This document shows, piece by piece, positions 1 to 9,767 of a stretch of DNA of 64,000 nucleotides. The DNA lies in the NCBI RefSeq assembly GCF_020524005.1, contig NZ_JAIVKK010000005.1:186001-250000 (forward strand), given 5' to 3'. The DNA is from Microbulbifer aggregans (GTDB lineage: Bacteria; Pseudomonadota; Gammaproteobacteria; Pseudomonadales; Cellvibrionaceae). Both the position numbers and the translations under genes were made by a program. The notes under the pieces are model-generated. The model worked only from the letters and a program-made list of their open reading frames with translations, was not told where the DNA came from and did not search any database. The stretch's first letter is position 1. The number at the start of each line of letters is the position of its first letter.

Positions 1-430
1 CGTAATCCGCCGCAATCACCAGCGTACCACTGGTACCTTCTCGGGTGATGTCTTCGGCTTCGGCGATAGCACGCTGCAGACGCGCAGAAAATCGGTCACG
101 ACGGCCGATCACTCGCAAACGAACTCCCTGCTCCTGCATCCTCCGCGCTTCTTTGCGCAAATAGGAATTAAACAGGCTCATCAGCAACTCCACCTCTTTG
201 GGTGGACGCTGCCAGTTTTCACTGGAAAACGCAAAGAGCGTCAGCACTTCGACATGACGCTCTTTGCAGGCCTCGATCAGATCGCGAATGCGCTCTACCC
301 CGGCCTTGTGTCCAGAGGACGGCGGCAGCCCTTTACGGGCAGCCCAGCGGCCATTACCGTCCATGATAATGGCAATATGTCGAGGCCCCTGAGACTCATA
401 ATCCATCACTCTGGTACCGCCACCACTCAT
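1..430 (-). CDS. uppS: Isoprenyl transferase (undecaprenyl diphosphate synthase), 3' end outside window
   Basis: Condenses isopentenyl diphosphate onto farnesyl diphosphate to make the C55 lipid carrier used for peptidoglycan and O-antigen. I translated the minus strand directly: the protein begins [14 protein letters not shown] and carries the family signature MDGNGRWA at residues 23-30, including the catalytic Asp24, then LFAFSSENW and the RRDR region. The reading frame is open to the window edge, so about 143 residues of the roughly 250 expected are visible. The ATG overlaps the frr stop (TGATG), with GGAA about 8 nt upstream in the end of frr, which points to translational coupling. It is the last visible gene of the rpsB-tsf-pyrH-frr-uppS order typical of gammaproteobacteria. 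Confidence 0.95.
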   Translation of the reverse strand, partial: MSGGGTRVMDYESQGPRHIAIIMDGNGRWAARKGLPPSSGHKAGVERIRDLIEACKERHVEVLTLFAFSSENWQRPPKEVELLMSLFNSYLRKEARRMQEQGVRLRVIGRRDRFSARLQRAIAEAEDITREGTSGTLVIAADY

Positions 431-987
431 CAGATTTCCATCAAGTCCTTTTCTTTGGATGCCATTGCCTTCTCTACTTCGGCAACGTACTTATCAGTCA
501 GCTTCTGGATCTCATCCGCCGCACGACGCTCGTCGTCCTCGGAGATTTCCTTGTCCTTCACCAGCGCTTTAACTTCAGCCAGCGCATCGCGACGGTTGTT
601 GCGAATGGACACTCGTGCGCTCTCGGCTTCACTCTTGGCCTGCTTGATGAAGTTCTTACGCGTCTCTTCGGTCAGCATCGGCATCGGGATCCGGATCACC
701 GCTCCCGCAGTGCTCGGATTAAGGCCCAGGTCAGACTTCATGATCGCTTTTTCGATGTCTGGAACCAGGTTCTTCTCCCACGGGGAGACAGACAGGGTGC
801 GAGCATCCTCAACAGTGACGTTGGCCACCTGGGACAGCGGCGTGTCGGTACCGTAATAGGACACCTGAATACCATCCAGAATGCTCGGATGGGCACGACC
901 GGTACGAATTTTGTTGAAGTTGGTTCCCAGCGCTTCCAGGGCGCGCTTCATCCGCCCCTCCGCTTCTTTTTTGATATCGTCAATCAC
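430..987 (-). CDS. frr: Ribosome recycling factor
   Basis: Dissociates the post-termination ribosome together with EF-G. The 185-residue product matches the usual family length and has the expected N-terminus ([19 protein letters not shown]), the [12 protein letters not shown] stretch and the C-terminal [14 protein letters not shown] helix. The start codon is GTG and overlaps the pyrH stop (GTGA), with GAGGA about 12 nt upstream inside pyrH. The 3' end overlaps the uppS start, so pyrH, frr and uppS are joined head to tail without gaps. Confidence 0.97.
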   Translation of the reverse strand: MIDDIKKEAEGRMKRALEALGTNFNKIRTGRAHPSILDGIQVSYYGTDTPLSQVANVTVEDARTLSVSPWEKNLVPDIEKAIMKSDLGLNPSTAGAVIRIPMPMLTEETRKNFIKQAKSEAESARVSIRNNRRDALAEVKALVKDKEISEDDERRAADEIQKLTDKYVAEVEKAMASKEKDLMEI

Positions 988-1721
988 TGATTCACGTCCT
1001 CTTCAATAAGTGTGCCCTCTTCTCCGCCCACAACGATGTTGAGCAGAGCGCCGGTCTTGTCCATGCGGAATACACGCACAGGCAGGTTTTGTTCGCGGCA
1101 CAGGCAGATTGCAGTTAAATCCATTACCCCGAGCTTTTTATCGAGCACCTCATCATAGGTAAGGCGATCATAGCGGGTCGCATCCGGGACCAGCACCGGG
1201 TCGGCAGAGTAAACGCCATCCACTTTGGTGGCCTTCAATACCAGCTCCGCCTCGATCTCAATGCCGCGCAGGCACGCTGCCGAGTCGGTGGTAAAGAAGG
1301 GGTTACCGGTACCCGCAGCAAAAATCAGGACCTCGCCCCGCTCCAGGTAGCGGATAGCAGCACGACGGTCATAGTGGTCGACAATACCGCTCATCTGGAT
1401 TGCCGACATCACCCGGGAAGAAATATTCGAGCGCTCAAGGGCATCGCGCAGAGCCAGAGCGTTCATCACTGTGGCCAGCATACCCATGTGGTCACCAGTT
1501 ACACGATCCAGGCCCGCAGCGTTCAATGCCGCACCCCGAAACAGGTTGCCGCCGCCGACCACCAGGCCGACCTGCACACCGATACCGACCAACTGGCCGA
1601 TTTCCAGTGCCATTTTGTCCAGCACCTTGGGGCTGATACCAAACCCCTGCTCGCCCATCAGCTCTTCTCCGCTGAGCTTTAACAGGATTCTCTTGTACTT
1701 GCGGTCTTTAATACCAGGCAT
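984..1721 (-). CDS. pyrH: UMP kinase
   Basis: Phosphorylates UMP to UDP in pyrimidine nucleotide synthesis; bacterial PyrH is a hexameric amino-acid-kinase-fold enzyme regulated by GTP and UTP. The 245-residue product shows the N-terminal [14 protein letters not shown] motif, the glycine-rich VGGGNLFRG loop, and the acceptor region with [17 protein letters not shown] and [13 protein letters not shown]. The ATG at 1719-1721 has GAGGA and AAAGG just upstream. It lies 282 bp downstream of tsf, with a strong hairpin in the gap, so it may be transcribed both from the upstream operon and from its own promoter. Confidence 0.97.
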   Translation of the reverse strand: MPGIKDRKYKRILLKLSGEELMGEQGFGISPKVLDKMALEIGQLVGIGVQVGLVVGGGNLFRGAALNAAGLDRVTGDHMGMLATVMNALALRDALERSNISSRVMSAIQMSGIVDHYDRRAAIRYLERGEVLIFAAGTGNPFFTTDSAACLRGIEIEAELVLKATKVDGVYSADPVLVPDATRYDRLTYDEVLDKKLGVMDLTAICLCREQNLPVRVFRMDKTGALLNIVVGGEEGTLIEEDVNQ

Positions 1722-1914
1722 CCTTTGATCCTCAACTGTAACGGGCTAAATTCTGTGTTGAGACGAAACCAGCCAACTGGTCACGCCCGCCGAACATTAC
1801 AACAAATTCGGCGCTTTACCTATCCGGCAAGCTACTTAACTGTATATTCGGCCAATCATCGGCCCAATTGATCAAAACATATACAGGAAATACTGACCCA
1901 TCGGCCAGATACTA

Positions 1915-1966
1915 CAGCGGGGTGCCCCGGCAGCATTCAACAGAACACACCGGGAGCACCCCGCTG
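1915..1966 (-). other. Long hairpin between tsf and pyrH
   Basis: CAGCGGGGTGC followed by CCCGG at 1915-1930 pairs with CCGGG followed by AGCACCCCGCTG at 1950-1966, around a 19-nt loop. There is no T-run after it on the minus strand, so it is not a classical terminator. It could be an RNA-processing site, an mRNA stabiliser at the tsf 3' end, or a partial attenuator. Confidence 0.6.
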
Positions 1967-2003
1967 AGCCGGCCACCAAAAAAGGCAGCCGGTATTGGAA
2001 GCA

Positions 2004-2867
2004 TCAGGAGCTGGACTTAACCTGAGCAGCTACTTCTGCTGCAAAGTCCACTTCTTCCTTCTCGATGCCTTCACCAACTTCAAAACGCACGAAGCCAAGC
2101 ACTTCCGCACCGCCATCTTTGGCCAGTTTGCCAACGGTTACGTCAGGATTCTTGACGAAAGGCTGCTCAACCAGGCTGTTTTCCTTCAGGAACTTGTTGA
2201 TCCGGCCGCCCATCATCTTCTCGACGATTTCGGCAGGCTTGCCTTCCATATCCGGCTGCGCCTTGATGATTTCCTTCTCTTTCTCCAGCACTTCTGCAGA
2301 CATATCTTCAGGCTTAACAACCTGCGGATTGACTGCAGTTACGTGCATGGCGATGTCGCGAGCAGTTTCAACGTCAGCGCCGCTCAGGGCTACCAGCGCA
2401 GCGATACGGTTGTTGGAGTGAACGTAAGCACCCACTTTCGCCGCTTCAACCAGCTGGATACGACGTACGCCGATGTTTTCACCGATTTTCTGTACCAGCG
2501 CCTCACGAGCATCTTCCAGCTCACCTGCCATCAGGGCAGCAACGTCTTGTTGACGTTCAGCGAAAGCCTTATCGACCACTTTGGCTACGAAAGCCTGGAA
2601 GTTGTCATCACGGGCAACGAAGTCAGTCTCGGAGTTCACCTCAACCAGCACGCCGAAGCTACCGTCTTCAGCCACTTTTGCAGCAACAACGCCATCAGCA
2701 GCGGTGCGGCCAGCTTTTTTAGCAGCCTTCAGGCCGGAAGCCTTGCGCAGATCTTCAATCGCTTTTTCGATGTCGCCGTCCGCTTCGATCAGTGCTTTTT
2801 TGCACTCCATCATCGGCAGGCCAGTGCGCTCACGCAGTTCTTTTACCATTGACGCGGTAATCGCCAT
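2004..2867 (-). CDS. tsf: Translation elongation factor Ts
   Basis: Nucleotide-exchange factor that releases GDP from EF-Tu. The 287-residue product has the N-terminal UBA-like domain ([19 protein letters not shown], residues 8-26) and the TDFVARDD signature at residues 81-88 that contacts EF-Tu. Start is ATG with GAGGA at good distance. It follows rpsB after a 121-bp gap that contains a terminator-like hairpin, the usual arrangement that lowers tsf transcription relative to rpsB. Confidence 0.98.
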   Translation of the reverse strand: MAITASMVKELRERTGLPMMECKKALIEADGDIEKAIEDLRKASGLKAAKKAGRTAADGVVAAKVAEDGSFGVLVEVNSETDFVARDDNFQAFVAKVVDKAFAERQQDVAALMAGELEDAREALVQKIGENIGVRRIQLVEAAKVGAYVHSNNRIAALVALSGADVETARDIAMHVTAVNPQVVKPEDMSAEVLEKEKEIIKAQPDMEGKPAEIVEKMMGGRINKFLKENSLVEQPFVKNPDVTVGKLAKDGGAEVLGFVRFEVGEGIEKEEVDFAAEVAAQVKSSS

Positions 2868-2911
2868 GATTCAATCCTCGGAGTTCAGACTCAAATTCTG
2901 TGATGTATTTG

Positions 2912-2942
2912 AAAAAAAGGGGCCAAATTCAAGGCCCCTTTT
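2912..2942 (-). terminator. Rho-independent terminator/attenuator between rpsB and tsf
   Basis: On the minus strand the stem AAAAGGGGCC / GGCCCCTTTT closes an 8-nt loop and runs into a T-tract (2918-2912). It lies between rpsB and tsf, so it probably acts as a partial terminator that sets the S2 to EF-Ts ratio. Confidence 0.8.
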
Positions 2943-2988
2943 CCCTGCAGAGTAACATCGCAATGTTACGCCGCTAGCAACCTGCCGC

Positions 2989-3735
2989 TTATTCCGCAGC
3001 AGCTTGGTCGTCGTTGGTTTCAACGTACTCGTTTTGAGCTACGCTGCCACCAGCATCGGCAACACCAGCCAGTACTGCATCAGCCACGGCAGTGGTGTAC
3101 AGCTTGATGGCACGAATTGCGTCGTCGTTACCGGGGATTACGTAGTCAACGCCTTCCGGGCTGCTGTTGGTATCAACGATACCGATCACAGGGATACCCA
3201 GCTTGTTGGCTTCCTGAATCGCAATACGCTCGTGCTCTACGTCGATCACGAACAGTGCGTCCGGCAGACCACCCATATCCTTAATACCACCAATGGAGCG
3301 CTCGAGCTTTTCCATGGTACGGGTACGCATCAGGGCTTCTTTCTTGGTCAGCTTCTCGAAAGTACCGTCCTGAGACTGAATTTCGAGGTCGCGGAAACGC
3401 TTGATAGAAGCACGAATGGTTTTGTAGTTGGTGAGCATACCACCCAGCCAGCGGTTGCTGACGTAAGGCTGGCCTGCGCGCTCGGCTTGCTCTTTGATGG
3501 ATTTCTGCGCAGCACGCTTGGTACCAACGAACAGAACCTTTTTCTTCTGAGCAGCCATGCCTTTGATAATTTGCAGGGCTTCATTGAACGCCGGAACAGT
3601 GTGCTCCAGGTTAATGATATGAATCTTGTTGCGAGCACCAAAGATGAATTGACCCATCTTCGGGTTCCAGTAGCGAGTCTGGTGACCAAAGTGAACACCA
3701 GCCTGCAGCATATCGCGCATGCTTACTTGCGGCAT
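2989..3735 (-). CDS. rpsB: 30S ribosomal protein S2
   Basis: Small-subunit ribosomal protein. The N-terminus [20 protein letters not shown] and the segments [11 protein letters not shown] and [14 protein letters not shown] are diagnostic. I start it at 3735 rather than at the in-frame upstream codon at 3747, because GAGGT lies 6 nt before this ATG and the family begins at this methionine; this gives 248 residues. The C-terminal tail is acidic and Ala-rich. It leads the operon and has a leader of over 200 nt from the predicted promoter, consistent with the S2 autoregulation known in gammaproteobacteria. Confidence 0.98.
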   Translation of the reverse strand: MPQVSMRDMLQAGVHFGHQTRYWNPKMGQFIFGARNKIHIINLEHTVPAFNEALQIIKGMAAQKKKVLFVGTKRAAQKSIKEQAERAGQPYVSNRWLGGMLTNYKTIRASIKRFRDLEIQSQDGTFEKLTKKEALMRTRTMEKLERSIGGIKDMGGLPDALFVIDVEHERIAIQEANKLGIPVIGIVDTNSSPEGVDYVIPGNDDAIRAIKLYTTAVADAVLAGVADAGGSVAQNEYVETNDDQAAAE

Positions 3736-4151
3736 AATAGACCTCAATATTGACTCGGGAGGGCACCTCTTGCGGCGCTATCTCCCCGGGTTTAATCCTC
3801 CACGTACCCCATCCACCAATCCCCCTATTCCTCCATCCGAAGACGTTGGAACCCGGAAGACACCCAGATAAATGTGCCGGTACATGTGCGGCGTTTGTTC
3901 GGGGCTCAAGCCCCTAAAGTTTGGTTTCGCACCGAGCTATGCCCGGAGCGGCGCGCTTTATACCATATTACCCCGGGCGCTGGAAGTTTCGCAGGCGCCA
4001 TTGACGCCCCAAGCCGCGCTCTGAACACGCTATAACAGCATAATGCCGCGCAACGCCAATTCCGCTACAATACCGCGCCTCACATCGCCGGGTGACCATC
4101 CCAGGGCGATCATCCATTACTCATGAAGATGCAGCAAAACCAGGATTTTCC
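3736..4151. other. Divergent intergenic region rpsB/map
   Basis: This 416-bp non-coding stretch separates divergent rpsB and map. It holds the candidate rpsB promoter, a compact GGGGC/GCCCC hairpin at 3900-3916 within the presumed rpsB leader, and AT-rich TATAAC and CATAATG motifs near 4030-4045 that may belong to the map promoter. I see no ORF of substance in it. Confidence 0.6.
3957..3985 (-). promoter_or_regulatory. Candidate rpsB promoter
   Basis: On the minus strand a good -10 (TATAAA, complement of 3957-3962) is preceded at exactly 17 bp by a weak -35 (TTCCAG, complement of 3980-3985). The start point would lie near 3950, giving a leader of about 215 nt before rpsB. Confidence 0.5.
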
Positions 4152-4922
4152 ATGACTCAAGCCGTAAAAACACCGGAACAGATCGCCAAAATGCGCGTTG
4201 CCGGCCGCCTGGCCGCCGAAGTACTGGAAATGATCGGTGAATACGTCGTACCGGGTGTCACCACGGAAGAGCTGGACCAGCGGTGCCACGACTACATAGT
4301 CAATGTGCAACAAGCCATTCCCGCCTGCCTCGGCTACCGCGGTTTTCCCAAGTCTATCTGCACTTCAGTCAACGAAGTGATCTGTCACGGGATTCCGTCT
4401 GAGTCCAAGGTCCTCAAGAAAGGCGATATCATCAATATCGACGTGACGGTCATCAAGGATGGCTGGTACGGTGACACCTCCAAAATGTACTTCGTCGGCA
4501 AACCGGCCGCACACGCCGAACGCCTGGTCAAAGTAACCCAGGAGTGCCTGTACAAGGCCATCGAAATCGTACGCCCCGGCACCACCCTCGGCGATATCGG
4601 CCATGTGATCCAGCAGCACGCGGAAAAGAACTACTACACCGTGGTCAAAGATTTTTGCGGCCACGGTATTGGCGACGTCTTCCACGAAGACCCGCAAGTT
4701 CTGCACTACGGCAAACCGGGTACCGGTCAAGTGCTCGAGGAAGGCATGACGTTCACGATTGAACCAATGATCAACGCCGGCAAGCCCGGCAGCCGTGTAC
4801 TCCGCGACGGCTGGACGGCCGTGACTGTAGACCGCCGCCTCTCCGCCCAGTGGGAGCACACTATGGCGGTGACCAGTACCGGTGTTGAAGTCTTTACCGC
4901 GCGCAAGGAAGAATCTTTTTAA
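4152..4922 (+). CDS. map: Type I methionine aminopeptidase
   Basis: Removes the initiator methionine from nascent proteins; a dinuclear-metal enzyme. The 256-residue product has PEQIAKMRVAGRLAAEVLEM, the CHGIP segment, metal-ligand stretches NIDVTVIKDGWYGDTS and GHGIGDVFHEDPQVLHYG, and the TIEPMINAG motif. An in-frame start exists at 4092, but the ATG at 4152 has AGGA 6 nt upstream and matches the family N-terminus. Map divergent from rpsB and followed by glnD is the classical gammaproteobacterial order. Confidence 0.96.
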   Translation: MTQAVKTPEQIAKMRVAGRLAAEVLEMIGEYVVPGVTTEELDQRCHDYIVNVQQAIPACLGYRGFPKSICTSVNEVICHGIPSESKVLKKGDIINIDVTVIKDGWYGDTSKMYFVGKPAAHAERLVKVTQECLYKAIEIVRPGTTLGDIGHVIQQHAEKNYYTVVKDFCGHGIGDVFHEDPQVLHYGKPGTGQVLEEGMTFTIEPMINAGKPGSRVLRDGWTAVTVDRRLSAQWEHTMAVTSTGVEVFTARKEESF

Positions 4923-5042
4923 TCGCCGGATTCGGTTTTACCGGCATTATCGCGCAAACATGGCCAATCGCGGCCAGGGAAGGAGCAACCGTTTCTCTTC
5001 AGCCTCAAGACTGCTGAAGAGGGAGTAACGCAGATAAAATCC

Positions 5043-7769
5043 ATGCAGTTGGCCAACATTCCGCACTTCGAAAAGCCTCTGTTCTTCTTCGACCAGGCGC
5101 GCTTTCGCCGCGCGCTGGCGGAGTCTGGCAAGCCCGCCCTGGAAATATTCAAAGACGCCATCGGTGCCGCCAATACCCATATGGCATGCCGCTTCCGCGA
5201 AGGCGAGGATGTACGCACGCTGGTTTACGAACGCGCCCTGTTTGTCGACTGCCTGCTACACTACGCTTGGTATCAATTTTCCTGGCCCCAGGACATTAGC
5301 CTGCTGGCGGTCGGTGGCTATGGCCGCGGCGAGCTGCACCCGCACTCCGATATCGACCTGCTTATCCTGAGCGCAACAAAGCCCAATGACGCCACCATAG
5401 ACAGCATCGAGCGCCTGGTGGCCTTCCTCTGGGACCTGAGACTGGATATCGGGCACTCGGTGCGCACCATCGAACATTGTATCGAGCTGGCCGCGGAAGA
5501 CATTACCGTAGCCACCAACCTGCTGGAGTGCCGCACCGTAGTCGGCAACCCGACCCTGTGCGAAGACCTCAACGAGCAGCTGACCCCGGACAAGATCTGG
5601 CCCGCCGAACAGTTCTTCAGCGCCAAGTACGAAGAGCAACAAGAGCGCCACAACAAGCAGCAGGGTGCCGAATACAACTTAGAACCCAACATCAAGAATG
5701 CGCCGGGCGGGCTGCGTGATATCCAGACCATCAACTGGGTCGCCAAACGCTACTTCCAGGTTCGGACACTGAAGCAACTCCAGGGCAAAGGGTTCTTTAC
5801 CGAAGAGGAGTTCGCGATTCTTCAGTCCGGCGAGGACTTCCTCTGGCGCGTGCGCTATGGCCTGCATCTTCTCGCCGGGCGCCCGGAAGAGCGCCTGCTG
5901 TTTGATTACCAGCGGGAACTCGCCAAAGAATTCGGCTATAAGGACAACAGCTCGCACCTCGCCGTAGAGCAGTTCATGCATGCCTACTACCGCGTGGTGA
6001 TGGCGCTGCGGGAGTTGAATGACGTCCTGCTGCAATTCCTGGACGAAGTGATTTTGCAGCGCGGCACGCACCTGCCGGTCACCCCGATCAATGAGCGATT
6101 CCAGCTGCGCGGCAACACCATTGAGGCCGCAGTCACCCGAACCTTTATCGAGCACCCGCCGGCGCTGCTCGAAATCTTCGTACTGATGGCCCACAACCCC
6201 GAGATCCACGGTGTGCGGGCATCCACTATCCGCCTGATTCGCGAGCACCGTCACCTGATTGACGACCGCTTCCGCGCGGACCCGGCCAATGCGCGCCTGT
6301 TTATGCAGCTCCTGCGCAGCCCCAGAGGGCTGTCCACCCAGCTCACACGGATGACCCGTTACGGCATCCTCGGGCGCTACCTGCCAGAGTTCGGGCGCGT
6401 TACCGGCCAGATGCAGCACGACCTGTTCCATATCTACACCGTGGATGCCCACACCCTCCAGGTAGTGCGCAACATGCGCAGCTTCCGTGGTGATGATGCC
6501 TGGGAAAAGTATCCTCTCGCCGCGGAAATCCTGTCGCGCATGCGCAAGCCGGAGCTGTTGTATATCGCCGGCCTGTACCACGATATCGCTAAAGGCCGCG
6601 GTGGCGACCATTCGAAGCTCGGCGTGGTCGATGCCGATGCCTTCTGCCGCCGACACGACTTGTCTGCGCGGGATCGCCGGCTTGTATGCTGGCTGGTAGA
6701 AAAACATCTGCTGATGAGTGCCGTTTCACAGAAACAGGACATCTCTGATCCGGAGGTGGTACACGCGTTCGCCGCTGAAGTAGGCGATCGCGAACACCTG
6801 GATTATCTGTACGCGCTGACCGTGGCCGACATCAATGCCACCAACCCGGACCTCTGGAACAGCTGGCGTGCAAGCCTGATGCGCCAGCTCTATCAGTACA
6901 CCCAGCGTGCACTGCGGCGCGGCCTGGAAAACCCCATCGACCGCGATGAGATCTACGAGGAAACCCAGGCCCAGGCGCGCAACATGCTGCGAGCCATGGG
7001 ACTGCCAAGTAACGCCGTGGAAGATATCTGGTCGGAAATGGGCGAAGACTATTTCGTGCGCGAAAGCGCCGACAACGTCACCTGGCACACGGCAGCCATC
7101 TATCAATTGCTCAAGGATCCAGCCCGAGACGCCAGCTGCGACACACTGGTGCTAACCCGCAACTCGGGCCCCGGTGAGCATGACGGTGCGACTGAAGTCT
7201 TCGTATACACACCCGACAGACCGAACGTGTTCGCTGCCGTCGTAACCGGCCTCGACATGCTCAACCTGAATATTCACGATGCACGCCTGTACAGCTCAGC
7301 AGGTGGTTACACGCTGGACACCTTCTACGTGCTGGACGAGTCCGGCCAGCCTCTGCTGGATGAACCCCAGCGTCTTGAACAGATCCGCAACACCCTGCAG
7401 CAAGAGCTCAAACTGGTCGAGGATTATTCCAAGGTCATCAAGCGCCGCACACCACGCCGCCTGAAAATGTTCCACTTGCCGAGCCGGGCTCATATTTCGA
7501 CAGAGCCGGAAGACACCTACAGCACCCTGGAAATCATCAGCGCGGACCGTCCCGGCCTGCTGGCCCGCATCGCGCGCATCTTTATCAGTCACGACCTGCG
7601 CCTGCACAACGCCAAGATTTCAACGCTGGGGGAGCGCGTCGAGGATATTTTCCATATCACCGACAGCCAGGATGAACCGCTGACTGACCCGGAGCTCATC
7701 GAAACCCTGGAACAAGCGATCCGCCAGGAACTGGATGCCCATCAGGCAACCCTGCCGCCCCACCCCTGA
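5043..7769 (+). CDS. glnD: Bifunctional PII uridylyltransferase / uridylyl-removing enzyme
   Basis: Senses glutamine and adds or removes UMP on PII proteins, controlling nitrogen assimilation. The 908-residue length is typical. The nucleotidyltransferase motif GGYGRGEL is at 91-98 with acidic pair D103/D105; the HD hydrolase motif (GLYHDIAKGRGGDH) is near residue 513; two ACT domains lie at about 717-800 and 825-900, the second with DRPGLLARIARIF. No strong Shine-Dalgarno is visible before the ATG, but the N-terminus fits the family. It sits between map and dapC. Confidence 0.97.
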   Translation: MQLANIPHFEKPLFFFDQARFRRALAESGKPALEIFKDAIGAANTHMACRFREGEDVRTLVYERALFVDCLLHYAWYQFSWPQDISLLAVGGYGRGELHPHSDIDLLILSATKPNDATIDSIERLVAFLWDLRLDIGHSVRTIEHCIELAAEDITVATNLLECRTVVGNPTLCEDLNEQLTPDKIWPAEQFFSAKYEEQQERHNKQQGAEYNLEPNIKNAPGGLRDIQTINWVAKRYFQVRTLKQLQGKGFFTEEEFAILQSGEDFLWRVRYGLHLLAGRPEERLLFDYQRELAKEFGYKDNSSHLAVEQFMHAYYRVVMALRELNDVLLQFLDEVILQRGTHLPVTPINERFQLRGNTIEAAVTRTFIEHPPALLEIFVLMAHNPEIHGVRASTIRLIREHRHLIDDRFRADPANARLFMQLLRSPRGLSTQLTRMTRYGILGRYLPEFGRVTGQMQHDLFHIYTVDAHTLQVVRNMRSFRGDDAWEKYPLAAEILSRMRKPELLYIAGLYHDIAKGRGGDHSKLGVVDADAFCRRHDLSARDRRLVCWLVEKHLLMSAVSQKQDISDPEVVHAFAAEVGDREHLDYLYALTVADINATNPDLWNSWRASLMRQLYQYTQRALRRGLENPIDRDEIYEETQAQARNMLRAMGLPSNAVEDIWSEMGEDYFVRESADNVTWHTAAIYQLLKDPARDASCDTLVLTRNSGPGEHDGATEVFVYTPDRPNVFAAVVTGLDMLNLNIHDARLYSSAGGYTLDTFYVLDESGQPLLDEPQRLEQIRNTLQQELKLVEDYSKVIKRRTPRRLKMFHLPSRAHISTEPEDTYSTLEIISADRPGLLARIARIFISHDLRLHNAKISTLGERVEDIFHITDSQDEPLTDPELIETLEQAIRQELDAHQATLPPHP

Positions 7770-7839
7770 GGGCGGCGACCACCGGCTCCCCAGATAACCC
7801 GTACAGCACGACAGATCACGACGGATATAGAAAAACCAT

Positions 7840-9015
7840 ATGAATCCCTACCTGCAACAGCTCCAACCCTACCCTTTTGCCAAGCTGGCGAAGCTGAAAG
7901 CGGGTGTGGAAGCGCCGACTGACCTGCCGCATATAGCCCTCTCTATCGGTGAACCCAAACACACCCCGCCGGCCTTCGTGCGCGATGAATTGATCGAAAA
8001 TCTCGACAAGCTTTCCGCCTACCCGGTGACCAAAGGGCTGGACCCGCTTCGGGAAACCATTGCCGACTGGCTGAGCCAGCGCTTCAAACTACAAGGCGTG
8101 AACGCCGAAAGTCAGGTACTCCCGGTAAACGGCACCCGCGAGGCACTGTTTGCGTTCGCCCAGGCGGTGGTTTCGCCGGGCTCCCAAGTACTGATGCCGA
8201 ACCCCTTTTATCAGATTTATGAGGGCGCAGCCCTTCTCGCCGGTGCCAGTCCGTATTTCCTCAACTGCGCCGCCGAAACTGACTTCAAGCCAGATTTCGC
8301 CTCCGTGCCTGATTCCGTCTGGCAAGCTTGCGACCTGCTTTATATCTGTACCCCCGGAAACCCCACCGGAGCACTGCTGAGTATCGACGAACTCAAGCAA
8401 CTGATCGCACTGGCCGACAAATTCGACTTCATCATCGCCTCCGACGAGTGCTACTCCGAGCTCTACTTTGACGAAAGCGCGCCGCCCACCGGCCTGCTGG
8501 AAGCCTGCGCCGAACTCGGTCGTAACGACTTCCAGCGCTGCGTGGTTTTTCACAGCCTGTCGAAACGCTCCAACCTACCGGGCCTGCGCTCTGGCTTTGT
8601 CGCTGGCGACGCGGAGATCCTGGAAAAAATCCTGCTCTACCGCACCTACCACGGCTGCGCCATGCCGGTACCCACACAGTTTGCCTCCGTTGCCGCATGG
8701 CAGGATGAACAGCATGTGCAGCAGAACCGCGAGCTCTACCGACAAAAGTTTGATGCCGTACTGGATATTCTCGACGGCTGCCTGAATGTGACAAAACCGG
8801 AAGCCAGCTTTTATCTGTGGCCACGCGTTGGCGACGGCGAAACCTTTACCCGTGAACTGTTCCGCCAACAGAACATCACCGTACTACCCGGCGCCTTCCT
8901 CGCTCGCAAGGCCAACGGAATCAATCCCGGTGCCGACTATGTACGCATGGCTCTGGTTGCCACCCTGGAAGAATGCGTCGAAGCTGCCAAGCGCATCCGC
9001 AGTTTTTGTCGCTAA
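7840..9015 (+). CDS. dapC: Succinyldiaminopimelate transaminase
   Basis: PLP-dependent aminotransferase (fold type I) that makes N-succinyl-L,L-diaminopimelate in the lysine/peptidoglycan pathway. The 391-residue product begins MNPYLQQLQPYPFAKLAKL, as DapC of Pseudomonas and relatives does, and has GEPKHTPP, TPGNPTG, SDECYSELYFD and the PLP-lysine motif SLSKRSNLPGLRSG with Lys242. Placement between glnD and dapD/dapE supports DapC over a generic AspC-family enzyme. Confidence 0.93.
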   Translation: MNPYLQQLQPYPFAKLAKLKAGVEAPTDLPHIALSIGEPKHTPPAFVRDELIENLDKLSAYPVTKGLDPLRETIADWLSQRFKLQGVNAESQVLPVNGTREALFAFAQAVVSPGSQVLMPNPFYQIYEGAALLAGASPYFLNCAAETDFKPDFASVPDSVWQACDLLYICTPGNPTGALLSIDELKQLIALADKFDFIIASDECYSELYFDESAPPTGLLEACAELGRNDFQRCVVFHSLSKRSNLPGLRSGFVAGDAEILEKILLYRTYHGCAMPVPTQFASVAAWQDEQHVQQNRELYRQKFDAVLDILDGCLNVTKPEASFYLWPRVGDGETFTRELFRQQNITVLPGAFLARKANGINPGADYVRMALVATLEECVEAAKRIRSFCR

Positions 9016-9030
9016 TTGTTACAGTCCGTT

Positions 9031-9717
9031 ATGAACGAAACCATACAATCCCCCCCGAAGAATTTGTTAAAAGCCGAGCGGGTTGAGTTTATTCTCAACC
9101 GGCTGGAAGAACTGTACCCGGAAACACCCGTACCGCTGGATCACTTCGACGCCTACTCGCTGCTGGTCGCCGTATTGCTGTCCGCACAGTGCACCGATGA
9201 GCGCGTAAACCAGATTACACCCGCCCTGTGGGAACTCGCGGACAATCCCTACGACATGGCCAAGGTGCCCGTAGAGAAAATCCGCGAAGTAATCCGCCCT
9301 TGCGGTCTTTCACCGCAAAAATCCAAGGCGATCAAGACGCTTTCGGAAATTCTGGTAAACGAATATCACGGCCAGGTACCGGAAAACATGGCCGCACTAG
9401 AGACCCTGCCCGGCGTTGGCCACAAAACCGCGGGCGTTGTAATGGCACAAGCTTTCGGCCACCCGGCATTCCCGGTTGATACCCATATCCACCGACTTGC
9501 CCAGCGCTGGGGGCTCACTAGCGGCAAAAATGTGGCCCAGACGGAGAAAGACCTGAAACGCGTATTCCCGAAAGAAAAATGGAACAAACTGCACCTGCAG
9601 ATCATTTTCTACGGCCGTGAATACTGCTCTGCCCGAGGCTGTGATGGCACCGTGTGCGAAATCTGCACCACCTGCTACCCCGCGCGTAAAAACCCGAAGA
9701 AAACGAAAAAAGCCTGA
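9031..9717 (+). CDS. nth: Endonuclease III-type DNA glycosylase/AP lyase
   Basis: Base-excision-repair glycosylase for oxidised pyrimidines. The helix-hairpin-helix LPGVGHKTAGVV carries the presumed catalytic Lys132, and VDTHIHRLAQRW supplies Asp150. The cysteine cluster is unusual: from Cys199 it reads CSARGCDGTVCEICTTC, five cysteines spaced 4-4-2-2 instead of C-X6-C-X2-C-X5-C. The protein ends in a Lys-rich tail. I use the ATG at 9031 (228 aa) over a TTG at 9016 that abuts the dapC stop; neither has a clear Shine-Dalgarno. Its site inside a dap cluster, not beside rnf genes, adds to the atypical picture. It may be a second Nth type. Confidence 0.9.
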   Translation: MNETIQSPPKNLLKAERVEFILNRLEELYPETPVPLDHFDAYSLLVAVLLSAQCTDERVNQITPALWELADNPYDMAKVPVEKIREVIRPCGLSPQKSKAIKTLSEILVNEYHGQVPENMAALETLPGVGHKTAGVVMAQAFGHPAFPVDTHIHRLAQRWGLTSGKNVAQTEKDLKRVFPKEKWNKLHLQIIFYGREYCSARGCDGTVCEICTTCYPARKNPKKTKKA

Positions 9718-9767
9718 TTCCTTCGAATCCCTGGCCTGCATGAGATTCACGCAAGAAAGAGAAGAAC

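Noticed and set aside
1995..2852. 285-codon plus-strand ORF opposite tsf
   Set aside because: Antisense shadow of a certain EF-Ts gene; the translation has no domain and no Shine-Dalgarno.
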